NCBI GenBank assembly: GCA_025055435.1
Contig: JANWWN010000004.1
Location: 1-64,000 of the forward strand
Source: Cyclobacteriaceae bacterium
GTDB taxonomy: Bacteria; Bacteroidota; Bacteroidia; Cytophagales; Cyclobacteriaceae
Direction: 5' to 3'
Length of the DNA: 64,000 bases
The translations under genes and the position numbers were made by a program. Below are positions 50,767 through 59,654 of this stretch, piece after piece (position 1 is the first letter of the stretch; each line of letters opens with the position of its first letter). A model generated the notes under the pieces. That model did not search any database and was not told the DNA's origin. It was given only the letters and a program-made list of their open reading frames with translations.

Positions 50767-51081
50767 TTATTTTTTCTGCTGCGCGGCACGCGTGTTTTCC
50801 AGCGAGATGGCGCTTTTGTTAAAACGAATACGTCCGCCTTTTTCCACCTCCAGCACAACAGTATCGCCTTCCAGTTCGGCTACGCGGCCATGGGCTCCGC
50901 CTATGGTTACTACGTAGTCACCTTTCTGGATTTCCTCGATAAACTTTTTTTGTTCTTTGGCTTTTTTCTGTTGGGGCCTGATCATGAAGAAATAGAAAAT
51001 CAGAATCATCAGACCCATCATGATGTAGAAGCTGGTGGCACTGCCCTGAGCCGATGCCTGAAGAAGGATGTTTAGTGTCAT
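50767..51081 (-). CDS. yajC: Preprotein translocase subunit YajC
   Basis: MGLMILIFYFFMIRPQQKKAKEQKKFIEEIQKGDYVVTIGGAHGRV. Confidence 0.95.
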   Translation of the reverse strand: MTLNILLQASAQGSATSFYIMMGLMILIFYFFMIRPQQKKAKEQKKFIEEIQKGDYVVTIGGAHGRVAELEGDTVVLEVEKGGRIRFNKSAISLENTRAAQQKK

Positions 51082-51120
51082 AAGATTGATTGTATTAGGG
51101 CGACAAAATTAGCCATAAAT

Positions 51121-51154
51121 GCGGCATCCCAAACCTTTTGGTTTGGGATGCCGC
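51121..51154. other. Perfect 15-bp inverted repeat with 4-nt loop, no U-tract
   Basis: GCGGCATCCCAAACC-TTTT-GGTTTGGGATGCCGC between the DUF1573 gene and yajC. Confidence 0.9.
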
Positions 51155-51178
51155 ACTGAAGTTCGTTAGAGGTATTTA

Positions 51179-51700
51179 CTACTGGTTCTTAGGTGTTACC
51201 ATGGCCTTGAACCGCAGCGTAGTAACCTGCGGCCAGGTATTGGCTGTAACGGTTACCGATTTACTTTGAATGTTTGGTTTGCCATTGCTGTCGAACTCTA
51301 CTTTTACGAAACCTTCTCCACCAACAGGAATGGGCTCCCTGCTCCAGTCAGGCGCGGTACATCCGCAGGAAGGTTGTACCTTGCTGATGATGAGTGGCGC
51401 CTCACCGGTGTTCTTGAATTTAAAGGTATAGCTCACCACCTCACCCTCTTTTATCGTACCAAAATCGTGTTCGGTTTTTTCGAACGCAAAAGCCGGCAGC
51501 GGTCCTTCGGGTTTTTCCTGCGGTCCAACGTTAATCACATCCTGACCGTCACCACTAAACGACTGGGTGTTATTGTTTTTACCACCTTCCAGTTGCGACA
51601 GCCGTGCTTCAAGTGCAGCAATCTTTTTTTCAGCTTCCTTGTCTTTGCAGGCTACTGCCACTGCGGTAAGCAGCAACAGCGTAATCCATTTTGTTTTCAT
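51179..51700 (-). CDS. DUF1573 domain lipoprotein
   Basis: Lipobox VAVACKDK; EKTEHDFGTIKEGEVVSYTFKFKNTGEAPLIISKVQPSCGCTAPDW. Start 51700. Confidence 0.9.
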   Translation of the reverse strand: MKTKWITLLLLTAVAVACKDKEAEKKIAALEARLSQLEGGKNNNTQSFSGDGQDVINVGPQEKPEGPLPAFAFEKTEHDFGTIKEGEVVSYTFKFKNTGEAPLIISKVQPSCGCTAPDWSREPIPVGGEGFVKVEFDSNGKPNIQSKSVTVTANTWPQVTTLRFKAMVTPKNQ

Positions 51701-51707
51701 ATTCCGA

Positions 51708-52025
51708 TTATGATTTTTTATCCTTACTACCTTTAATCTTTCCCAGAAGTTCGTCCACATCTTCAAGCAGGCGTTCGGCTTTTTCGCGGGCGTCATCTAC
51801 CACACGCTGACCCTGCGAACGGGCCTCAGTGGTCAACGGTGTTTCCTTGCCGTCAATCAGGTCGTTCAACAGGTTTTGCAGCATGGTGCGATATTTTTCC
51901 AGCTGGTAGGATAATTTCTGACGGGTATTGCTGCCTTTGTCGGGGGCATACAAAATTCCAAGAATGGCTCCCGTAGCCGCTCCGGCCAAAAAGGCCAGTA
52001 ACAGATTTCCGCTTTTTTTACTCAT
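51708..52025 (-). CDS. YtxH domain protein
   Basis: LLLAFLAGAATGAILGILYAPDKGSNTRQKL. Confidence 0.88.
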   Translation of the reverse strand: MSKKSGNLLLAFLAGAATGAILGILYAPDKGSNTRQKLSYQLEKYRTMLQNLLNDLIDGKETPLTTEARSQGQRVVDDAREKAERLLEDVDELLGKIKGSKDKKS

Positions 52026-52102
52026 GCCTGCAAGTTTTACGTGTTCCGGGTATTCAGGTTTCGGGCTGTAAAAATACCAAATCCGTTCGGTATTGTAACC
52101 GG

Positions 52103-53233
52103 CTATTTATTGTCAATCAGCCCGCGGCCGCTCTTTCGTATGTGTCCGGCTTCCGTGAGTTCCCGCGCCAAAACGTCCAATATGCCATTAATAAACTGCC
52201 TGCTTTTGGGCGTGCTGTAGCTTTTGGCCAACTCGATGTATTCGTTGATGGTTACTTTAACAGGGATGGATGGAAATGAAACCATCTCGGTTATGGCCAT
52301 TTCCAGTATTACGCGGTCGGTAAGCGGCAGTCGTTCAACTTCCCAGTTGCGTGTATTCTTAGCGATGTAATTGCGGTATTCTTCCGACAGGAAAGCGGAC
52401 CCGGCAAATAGTTTTTCGATAAACTCGCGGTCATCCTCCCAGTTGAGCGACAGGGCGTGAAGCTGAAGGGCTGTGCCTGATTCGGGGCTCCATGATTTCA
52501 GGGTTTTTTCCACCATACCCTTTACAATTTCCCGGTCTTCGGCCCAACGTAAAATTTCCGACTCAAAATATTCGCTGATTAGTGTTTTACCCAGAATAAG
52601 TTTTCGGAAAATGTAGAGCAACATTTTCCGTTGGTCATCGGGCCGGAGTTCTTTTTTATCCAGCCAGTTCATGTACTCGGCATCGGCTTTCAGCACATCA
52701 CGCAGCCAGCGCCTTACCAAGTCCTGACGGGATGACCAGGTTGTAGTTTGCTTTTCAACTACAGCCGGAAGCTGACGAAGCGCCTCAAGCCAGGGATTAT
52801 TAGTCAGATTACGATGATTGATTTTCTTGTCAGCAGCAGCTGCATCGGCTAATGAAAGTGCCAGTGAAAGCACCGCCAGGTAATGCTGGTTAATTCGTTC
52901 TACTTCGCTCACCAGATTGGTCAGAAACCAGGAAAAATCTTTCTGAACAGCCCGATCGTAAAAATCCAAAGCCGACCTGACGGCCTCTGCAACCTCAGCA
53001 ACCGAATGTTCAACTGCAAGCTGGCGGTTATGAAAAGCTTTATCAAATAGTTCCTGCGCCAGGCGCTTTTTTTCTTCCAGTTCTTTCCGGTCGGGCTGCA
53101 CCATGGCATTTAAATCGGGTGAAAAGGTTTCGTTAATACGGTCAATTGCTAACAGGTAGTTTGCATCGCGACTTTGATGAAATGCAAAGAGACTTTGCAT
53201 TACTTTTATTCTGAGGTTCCGCCTGTTCAGCAT
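52103..53233 (-). CDS. nusB: Transcription antitermination factor NusB, long Bacteroidetes form
   Basis: N-terminal RRNLRIKVMQSLFAF and C-terminal RLPLTDRVILEMAITEMVSFPSIPVKVTINEYIELAKSYSTPKSRQFINGILD. Confidence 0.9.
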   Translation of the reverse strand: MLNRRNLRIKVMQSLFAFHQSRDANYLLAIDRINETFSPDLNAMVQPDRKELEEKKRLAQELFDKAFHNRQLAVEHSVAEVAEAVRSALDFYDRAVQKDFSWFLTNLVSEVERINQHYLAVLSLALSLADAAAADKKINHRNLTNNPWLEALRQLPAVVEKQTTTWSSRQDLVRRWLRDVLKADAEYMNWLDKKELRPDDQRKMLLYIFRKLILGKTLISEYFESEILRWAEDREIVKGMVEKTLKSWSPESGTALQLHALSLNWEDDREFIEKLFAGSAFLSEEYRNYIAKNTRNWEVERLPLTDRVILEMAITEMVSFPSIPVKVTINEYIELAKSYSTPKSRQFINGILDVLARELTEAGHIRKSGRGLIDNK

Positions 53234-53274
53234 ACGTTCAAAGAGCGGTCAAAAATACATGATGATTTGCAGGT

Positions 53275-53304
53275 AAAAAAAGAAGCAGGATAAAATCCTG
53301 CTTC
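53275..53304 (-). terminator. Rho-independent terminator of the leucine dehydrogenase-like gene
   Basis: Minus strand GAAGCAGGAT-TTT-ATCCTGCTTC followed by seven Ts. Confidence 0.88.
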
Positions 53305-53331
53305 CATTTTCTTACTGAAGAATAGTGGCAA

Positions 53332-54429
53332 CTATCGCGGTATCCTTACTCTTCCCACTTCTTCCATGCGCGTTTCGGCTACCTTGATGGCTGCTTCCTG
53401 CACATTTATTTTCTCGCGTGAAGCAACATCAAAAATATTGAGGCAGGTAGTATAAATTCTTTCGGCCTGCTCATACACGCGCTTGCGGTTGTAATTACCG
53501 AGATATTCATTGTACACATTGATTAACCCACCGGCATTAATCAGGAAATCGGGCGCATACGTAATACCACGGTCTTGTAGCATATATCCGTGACGGATTT
53601 CATCTTTCAGCTGGTTATTAGCGGCACCGGCTACGATACTGCATTTTAAGCGGGGAATGGTGGTATCGTTCAGGGTAGCCCCTAAAGCGCAGGGTGCATA
53701 AACATCCACATCCAGATCGTAAACCGAATCCTGATTAACCGGTGTTACCTTAAAGCGCGAAGCTACGTCTTTTACTTTTTCATCGGATATGTCGGTAATA
53801 AAGACCTGCGCATTTTCCTTAACCAGATACTCTACCAGATGCATACCTACCTGACCAACACCCTGTACGGCAATTTTACGGCCGCTCAGGCTGTCGTTTC
53901 CAAAAACTTTTTTTGCCGATGCTTTTATACCCAGATACGTGCCATAGGCTGTTACCGGTGAAGGGTCACCGCCTCCGCCCATGGACTCAGGCAGGCCGGT
54001 CACATATTTTGTTTCCATGGCAATATACTCCATGTCGGCTGTTTTCATGTTTACATCTTCGGCCGTAATGTATTTTCCTCCCAGGCTGTTGATGAACTTA
54101 CCAAACCGACGCAGAAAGGCTTCGGTTTTTTGTGTTTTCGCATCGCCAATTATTACCGCCTTGCCGCCACCAAGGTTCAGTCCCGAGATGGCAGCCTTGA
54201 ACGTCATACCGCGCGAAAGGCGCAGCACATCGGTAAGCGCTTCCTGTTCGGTAGCGTAATTCCACATACGTGTGCCACCCAGTGCGGGGCCCAGCGTGGT
54301 GTTGTGAATGCCGATGATGGCTTTCAGTCCGGTGGGTTCGTCATAACAAAACACCACCTGCTCATGGCCCAGTTGCGACAATGCACCAAACAGGCCGGTT
54401 TCGGATTTTTTCAGTTCGCTTACTTCCAT
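53332..54429 (-). CDS. Glu/Leu/Phe/Val dehydrogenase (leucine dehydrogenase-like)
   Basis: GIHNTTLGPALGGTRMWNY, GGGKAVIIGD, VQGVGQVGMHLVEYL. Start 54429 supported by TACTTTTG element at 54457-54450. Confidence 0.92.
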   Translation of the reverse strand: MEVSELKKSETGLFGALSQLGHEQVVFCYDEPTGLKAIIGIHNTTLGPALGGTRMWNYATEQEALTDVLRLSRGMTFKAAISGLNLGGGKAVIIGDAKTQKTEAFLRRFGKFINSLGGKYITAEDVNMKTADMEYIAMETKYVTGLPESMGGGGDPSPVTAYGTYLGIKASAKKVFGNDSLSGRKIAVQGVGQVGMHLVEYLVKENAQVFITDISDEKVKDVASRFKVTPVNQDSVYDLDVDVYAPCALGATLNDTTIPRLKCSIVAGAANNQLKDEIRHGYMLQDRGITYAPDFLINAGGLINVYNEYLGNYNRKRVYEQAERIYTTCLNIFDVASREKINVQEAAIKVAETRMEEVGRVRIPR

Positions 54430-54449
54430 GAATCGGTTAATTTGCGAAG

Positions 54450-54457
54450 CAAAAGTA
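54450..54457 (-). promoter_or_regulatory. TACTTTTG -7-like element upstream of leucine dehydrogenase-like gene
   Basis: Minus strand TACTTTTG, 20 nt before ATG 54429. Confidence 0.4.
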
Positions 54458-54551
54458 CAGGCTTTCTCCTGCTTTTCCATGCCTTTAAAACGTTTGCATG
54501 AACTTTCGGTTTTTTCTTTCGTTTTAAAAAGCATTGGCCAAATTTTTCTAC

Positions 54552-56336
54552 ATGAAGGAACTGAAATACCTGAATAAATACCTGTTCAAATACAGAAAAC
54601 TGCTGATTTGGGGTACCGTATTTGTAATCATCTCCAACCTGTTTCAGATTTTTCCTGCCCAACTGGTGCGTCAGGCCATCGATATGGTGGTTGAACAGGT
54701 TCAGGAACTTCGGCAATCCGGCGCTAAGGATGCTACATCGGATTTTTACAAAAGTCTTACGCTGGTATCCGTGCTTATTCTGGTCATGGCGCTGCTGCGC
54801 GGATTTTTTCTGTACTTGGTGCGCCAAACCATCATCGTCATGTCGCGGCACATTGAGTTTGATTTAAAAAACGAAATCTTCGCACACTACCAGCAACTGT
54901 CGCTCAGTTTTTATCGCAGAAACAATACCGGAGACCTGATGAATCGTATTTCGGAAGATGTGGGCCGCGTACGCATGTACCTGGGACCGGCCATTATGTA
55001 CGGACTGCAGCTCATCACCCTGTTTATCATTCTTATTCCGGTAATGTTTGCCATAAGCACAAAACTCACCTTGTATGCACTTATTCCTCTACCTTTCCTT
55101 TCCTTAAGTATTTACCTGGTAAACAATTCCATCGAACGACGTTCGGAGCGCATACAACGCAGTCAGTCACAGCTTTCCACTTTTGTGCAGGAAGCGTTCA
55201 GCGGCATTCGTGTGCTCAAGGCCTTTCATCGTGAAGAAGATTCCATTAACGGATTTGCACGGGCCAGTGAACAATACAAACAGCAATCGCTTAAGTTAAC
55301 ACGCGTACAGGCATTATTTTTTCCGCTGATTACCGCACTCATCGGACTGAGCACACTATTGGTGGTTTATGCCGGCAGTGCAGAAGTAATTGCCGGCAAC
55401 CTTACCATCGGGCATATTGCCGAGTTTGTAATTTATGTTAACCTGCTTACCTGGCCGGTAACTTCGTTGGGCTACACCAGCAGCCTGGTGCAACGTGCCG
55501 AGGCCAGCCAGAAAAGAATCAATGAGTTTTTGCGTACCGAGCCGGAAATTCGTTCGGAGAAACAACTGGTGCGCGAACTGCAGGGTAAGATTGCGTTCGA
55601 TAACGTGAACTTTATCTATCCTGACACGGGTATTCAGGCGCTTAAAAACCTCTCGTTCACGGTGGAGCCAGGGCAATCGCTGGCCATAATCGGCACCACG
55701 GGGTCAGGTAAAAGCACGGTGGCTAACCTCATAACCCGTATGTACGATGTTACTTCGGGCGAGATAAAGATTGACGATATTCCGATACAGGATTATGATT
55801 TAACCTGCCTGCGCAGTCAGATTGGTTACGTGCCGCAGGATGTATTTCTGTTCAGCGACACCATCTACAACAATATCGCCTTCGGTGGAACACATCAGCT
55901 TACGCATGAGCAGATTGAGCAGGCCGCGCGCGATGCCGACGTGCTGCACAACATTCAGCGATTTCCGCAGGGCTTTGAAACCCGCATTGGTGAGCGCGGC
56001 ATTACACTGTCGGGCGGGCAGAAGCAGCGCGTTTCGATTGCACGTGCCATTGTGCACGAGCCTCGCATCCTGATACTGGACGATGCCCTATCGGCTGTGG
56101 ACACCAAAACGGAGCACAACATCCTGAACAGCCTGAAGCGCATTATGCAGGGCCGTACTACCATTATCATTTCGCACCGTGTATCATCGGCCAAGCTGGC
56201 CAACCGGATTATTGTGCTGGTTGACGGCCAGATTGCCGAACAGGGCACCCACGATGAACTGATGCAACGTAACGGTTTTTACAGGGATTTGTACGAGAAG
56301 CAGGTACGCGCAGAAGTAGCAAGCAGCACCGGGTAA
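54552..56336 (+). CDS. ABC exporter half-transporter, MdlA/BmrC-like (degenerate Walker B)
   Basis: GTTGSGKST Walker A; LSGGQKQR signature; ILILDDALSAVD; TIIISHRVSSAK. Confidence 0.9.
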   Translation: MKELKYLNKYLFKYRKLLIWGTVFVIISNLFQIFPAQLVRQAIDMVVEQVQELRQSGAKDATSDFYKSLTLVSVLILVMALLRGFFLYLVRQTIIVMSRHIEFDLKNEIFAHYQQLSLSFYRRNNTGDLMNRISEDVGRVRMYLGPAIMYGLQLITLFIILIPVMFAISTKLTLYALIPLPFLSLSIYLVNNSIERRSERIQRSQSQLSTFVQEAFSGIRVLKAFHREEDSINGFARASEQYKQQSLKLTRVQALFFPLITALIGLSTLLVVYAGSAEVIAGNLTIGHIAEFVIYVNLLTWPVTSLGYTSSLVQRAEASQKRINEFLRTEPEIRSEKQLVRELQGKIAFDNVNFIYPDTGIQALKNLSFTVEPGQSLAIIGTTGSGKSTVANLITRMYDVTSGEIKIDDIPIQDYDLTCLRSQIGYVPQDVFLFSDTIYNNIAFGGTHQLTHEQIEQAARDADVLHNIQRFPQGFETRIGERGITLSGGQKQRVSIARAIVHEPRILILDDALSAVDTKTEHNILNSLKRIMQGRTTIIISHRVSSAKLANRIIVLVDGQIAEQGTHDELMQRNGFYRDLYEKQVRAEVASSTG

Positions 56337-56342
56337 GTCCGA

Positions 56343-57074
56343 TTAAAAAATATACCGAATACCCACTCCGCCCTGCACACGCCGGTAACCGGGGTCTTTT
56401 AACAAGTCGTTGTACACATCCAGCTCCATAAAAGCTGATAAAGGCAGACGAAAGTAAGAATACTCAATACCAATGGTTCCCTGGATGCCGTAGGTGAAAC
56501 GTTTTGCATCGACCGACTCGATTTTGTTTTCCAGCGGACCGTCATTAATAAAATAATCGTAACTCAGCGACTGGCTTCGTACTTCCCAGCCTACACCGGC
56601 ATACAGTTGCAGCCCAGGACTGATCTTTTCTACTTTGATATGATACAAAACGCGGGCTTCGGCCACCCAGTCGGTCTTAACCGTATGGGTAAGGTACTCA
56701 ACGCTTTGGCCGGGACCCAGCGTGTCGGGCTCGGTGTACTCGAAAAAGTTTTCACGGAAATAGCGACTGTACAGTCCGCTGGCCGATTGCCCGAAGTCCA
56801 CCCCAAATGAAAAGTGCTTGTTGGCATAAAACTTATAGGTGAACGCAAACGGGTCACCAAGTTTTACACCCAGACCGTGATACGGATAACCTGAATCTTC
56901 GAACACCGGGCACACAATACGTGCCTTGGCCCGGTTTATCCGAATGACGTTGTAATTATGATTGGAACGTGTGTGCACTGTTCTGCCGCCATGATGCACT
57001 TTTGGCTTCTGTGCCAGCAGACTCAGCGGCATCCATATGCCGATGCATAACAACACGTTTCGCATAAGTAACAA
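56343..57074 (-). CDS. Outer-membrane beta-barrel-like protein
   Basis: Signal peptide MLLMRNVLLCIGIWMPLSLLAQ; alternating beta-type sequence ending GVGIRYIF. Confidence 0.7.
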   Translation of the reverse strand: MLLMRNVLLCIGIWMPLSLLAQKPKVHHGGRTVHTRSNHNYNVIRINRAKARIVCPVFEDSGYPYHGLGVKLGDPFAFTYKFYANKHFSFGVDFGQSASGLYSRYFRENFFEYTEPDTLGPGQSVEYLTHTVKTDWVAEARVLYHIKVEKISPGLQLYAGVGWEVRSQSLSYDYFINDGPLENKIESVDAKRFTYGIQGTIGIEYSYFRLPLSAFMELDVYNDLLKDPGYRRVQGGVGIRYIF

Positions 57075-57113
57075 AGATAAGAGATTGACGGAAACGTGCT
57101 TAGTGGTGCGCGG

Positions 57114-58886
57114 TTAAACCGCGTATTTATACTGCATTTTGTACAGCTGAGCGTATAAGCCGTTTTGCTGCAGCAGCCATTCGTGTGAGCCGCTTTCGCG
57201 GATTTCACCATGATCGAGAACCAGTATACGGTCGGCGCGCCGGATGGTGCTCAGCCGGTGTGCAATAACAATTGATGTGCGGCCATACATCATTTTGGTG
57301 ATGGCTTCCTGTATCAATTCTTCCGTTTCATGATCAACGGAAGAAGTAGCTTCATCCAGTACCAGAATTTTCGGGTCGTACACCATGGCGCGCACGAAGG
57401 AAATAAGCTGGCGCTGACCAACCGATAACGTGGCACCCCGTTCCATTACATTATATTGCAACTGCCCGGGAAGCCGCTCAATAAATTTTCGTGCACCCAC
57501 CAAATCCACCGCATGCCATACCATTTCTTCCGTCACCTCCGGGTTACCCAGTGTAATGTTATTGTAAATGGTATCCGAAAACAGGAAAACATCCTGTAAC
57601 ACCACGCCAATGCTTTTCCGCAGGGCACCTAAATGGTATTCGCGTATGTCGTGCCCGTCAATCTGTATGCTTCCTTTCTGAAAATCATAGAATCCGCATA
57701 ACAGATTGATGATGCTGGATTTGCCGGCACCCGTGGCCCCGACAAATGCCACGGTTTCACCTGGCTTAATTTCGAAGGAAATATCTTTCAGTACATACTG
57801 TTCATCCTGATAGGCAAACCACACCTGCTTAAATGCCACTTCACCGCGCACGGCTTCGGGCATATAGCTTCCTTCATGCTGCACATACTCCCTGTCGTCA
57901 AGCAGGTTAATGATACGTGAAGTGCTAACGATACCCATCTGCAGGGTGTTGTAGCGATCGGCAATCATGCGGATGGGCCGGAAAAACATCTGAATGTACA
58001 GGATAAAGGCTATCAGCTTACCTACCGTAATGCCCGTTTCTTCAAACCGCAAAACACCGTGCGCACCGTACCACACCAGCAAACCAATACCCGCTGCGGC
58101 AATGATTTCGGCAACGGGAAAGTAAACCGAATAGTACAACACCGACCGCAGGTTAGCCTGCCGGTGCTCTTCGTTGATGGCTTTGAATTTTTCGAACTCG
58201 CGTTTTTCACTGGCAAAAATCTGAACGATGCTCATGCCCGTAATGTGCTCCTGCACGAAGGTGTTCAGATTGGCCACGGCGTTGCGCACATCATTAAATG
58301 CAACTTTAATTTTCTCTTTAAAGATATAAGTGGCGATAAGCAGCAGCGGAAGTGTAGCCAGACTGATGAGCGACAGGCGCCAGTCCTGGTAAAACATGAA
58401 GGCCAGTATGAAGATCAGTTGAAGCAGGTCGCTGACCATTGCAGCCAAGCCTTCGCTAAATACATCGGCTAATGTTTCCACATCGCTGATGGTGCGCGTC
58501 ACCAGCCGGCCTATGGGTGTTTTATCGAAGAATTGTAACTTAAGATAGACCAGATGACGGTACAGCCGTGTGCGGATGTCGCGGATAATCTGTTGGCCCA
58601 TCCATCCCGACAGGTAGGTATGGGCATACTGCATGAATGTCTGAAGCAATAACAGGGCGATGAGCAGCAAAATCATCTGCACCATTCCGGAATAGTTACC
58701 CTGTGCCACCGGATTGTCGAGCGTGTATTGAATAAGGTAGGGTCGTAACGGAATGAGCAAACCTATGGAAAGGGTAAGAAAGATGAGCAGATAAAAGCGA
58801 CCGCGATACGGCTGCACAAACGCCAGAAGTCGCCGGATTACCCTGAAGTCAATAATATTACCGCTGCTTACCTGCTCTTTTTCCAT
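57114..58886 (-). CDS. ABC exporter half-transporter, MdlB/BmrD-like (consensus Walker B, variant signature)
   Basis: GATGAGKSS Walker A; ATLSVGQRQLISFVRAM; ILVLDEATSSVD; SIVIAHRLSTI. Confidence 0.92.
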   Translation of the reverse strand: MEKEQVSSGNIIDFRVIRRLLAFVQPYRGRFYLLIFLTLSIGLLIPLRPYLIQYTLDNPVAQGNYSGMVQMILLLIALLLLQTFMQYAHTYLSGWMGQQIIRDIRTRLYRHLVYLKLQFFDKTPIGRLVTRTISDVETLADVFSEGLAAMVSDLLQLIFILAFMFYQDWRLSLISLATLPLLLIATYIFKEKIKVAFNDVRNAVANLNTFVQEHITGMSIVQIFASEKREFEKFKAINEEHRQANLRSVLYYSVYFPVAEIIAAAGIGLLVWYGAHGVLRFEETGITVGKLIAFILYIQMFFRPIRMIADRYNTLQMGIVSTSRIINLLDDREYVQHEGSYMPEAVRGEVAFKQVWFAYQDEQYVLKDISFEIKPGETVAFVGATGAGKSSIINLLCGFYDFQKGSIQIDGHDIREYHLGALRKSIGVVLQDVFLFSDTIYNNITLGNPEVTEEMVWHAVDLVGARKFIERLPGQLQYNVMERGATLSVGQRQLISFVRAMVYDPKILVLDEATSSVDHETEELIQEAITKMMYGRTSIVIAHRLSTIRRADRILVLDHGEIRESGSHEWLLQQNGLYAQLYKMQYKYAV

Positions 58887-59646
58887 GTGCGCTTCGTGAT
58901 GTAATAAAAACGGATGACGGATATTTTACGCGCACCAAATATAAGCCCTGCGCATCGGCATTGGCGCCTGCAGCTTTACGATCTTTTTTTTGAATGATGT
59001 TTTTAAAGTCGTAAACAGAAATTTTCCCTGTGCCCACATCGAGCAGGGTGCCTACAATCGCCCGCACCATGCCGCGAAGAAATCGGTTGGCCGTAATGGT
59101 AAAGATGAGTCGGGTGCCTTTTTGGGTCCATTCCGCTTTCTTCACGGTGCAGCGGAAATGGTGTACGTCGGTGTTCACTTTGCTGAAACTGGTAAAGTCA
59201 TGTTCACCGCATAGTAACGCAGCTGCGCGGTTCATGGTTGGCACATCCAACGGTCTGTAAAAAGGAAGAGCCAGCCCGATGAGCATAGGATCCTTCACCG
59301 TAGTGATGTGGTACTGGTATGTGCGTTCGCGGGCACTATAGCGGGCATGGGCATCGGGCTTTACCGCGCGAATACTGCGTATGGCAATGTCGCGTGGCAA
59401 AAAAGCATTTAACCGTTGCATGAGCATTTCAGGCTGAAAGGACTTTTCAATGTCGCAATGAAAAAACTGCTGGATGCAATGCACTCCCGTGTCGGTACGA
59501 CCACTGGCCACAATCTTCAGCGGTGTTCGCAAAATTTTACTTAGTGCATCCTCCACCACATCCTGTATGCCAACGGCATTGTGCTGGCTTTGCCAACCGG
59601 CATAGCGGCTGCCGTTGTAGGAAATTTCAAAGAAAAACCGAGGCAT
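58858..59646 (-). CDS. truA: tRNA pseudouridine synthase A
   Basis: FFFEISYNGSRYAGWQSQ, ASGRTDTGVHCIQQFFH. Confidence 0.95.
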   Translation of the reverse strand: MPRFFFEISYNGSRYAGWQSQHNAVGIQDVVEDALSKILRTPLKIVASGRTDTGVHCIQQFFHCDIEKSFQPEMLMQRLNAFLPRDIAIRSIRAVKPDAHARYSARERTYQYHITTVKDPMLIGLALPFYRPLDVPTMNRAAALLCGEHDFTSFSKVNTDVHHFRCTVKKAEWTQKGTRLIFTITANRFLRGMVRAIVGTLLDVGTGKISVYDFKNIIQKKDRKAAGANADAQGLYLVRVKYPSSVFITSRSAHGKRAGKQR

Positions 59647-59654
59647 GTTTGCGT

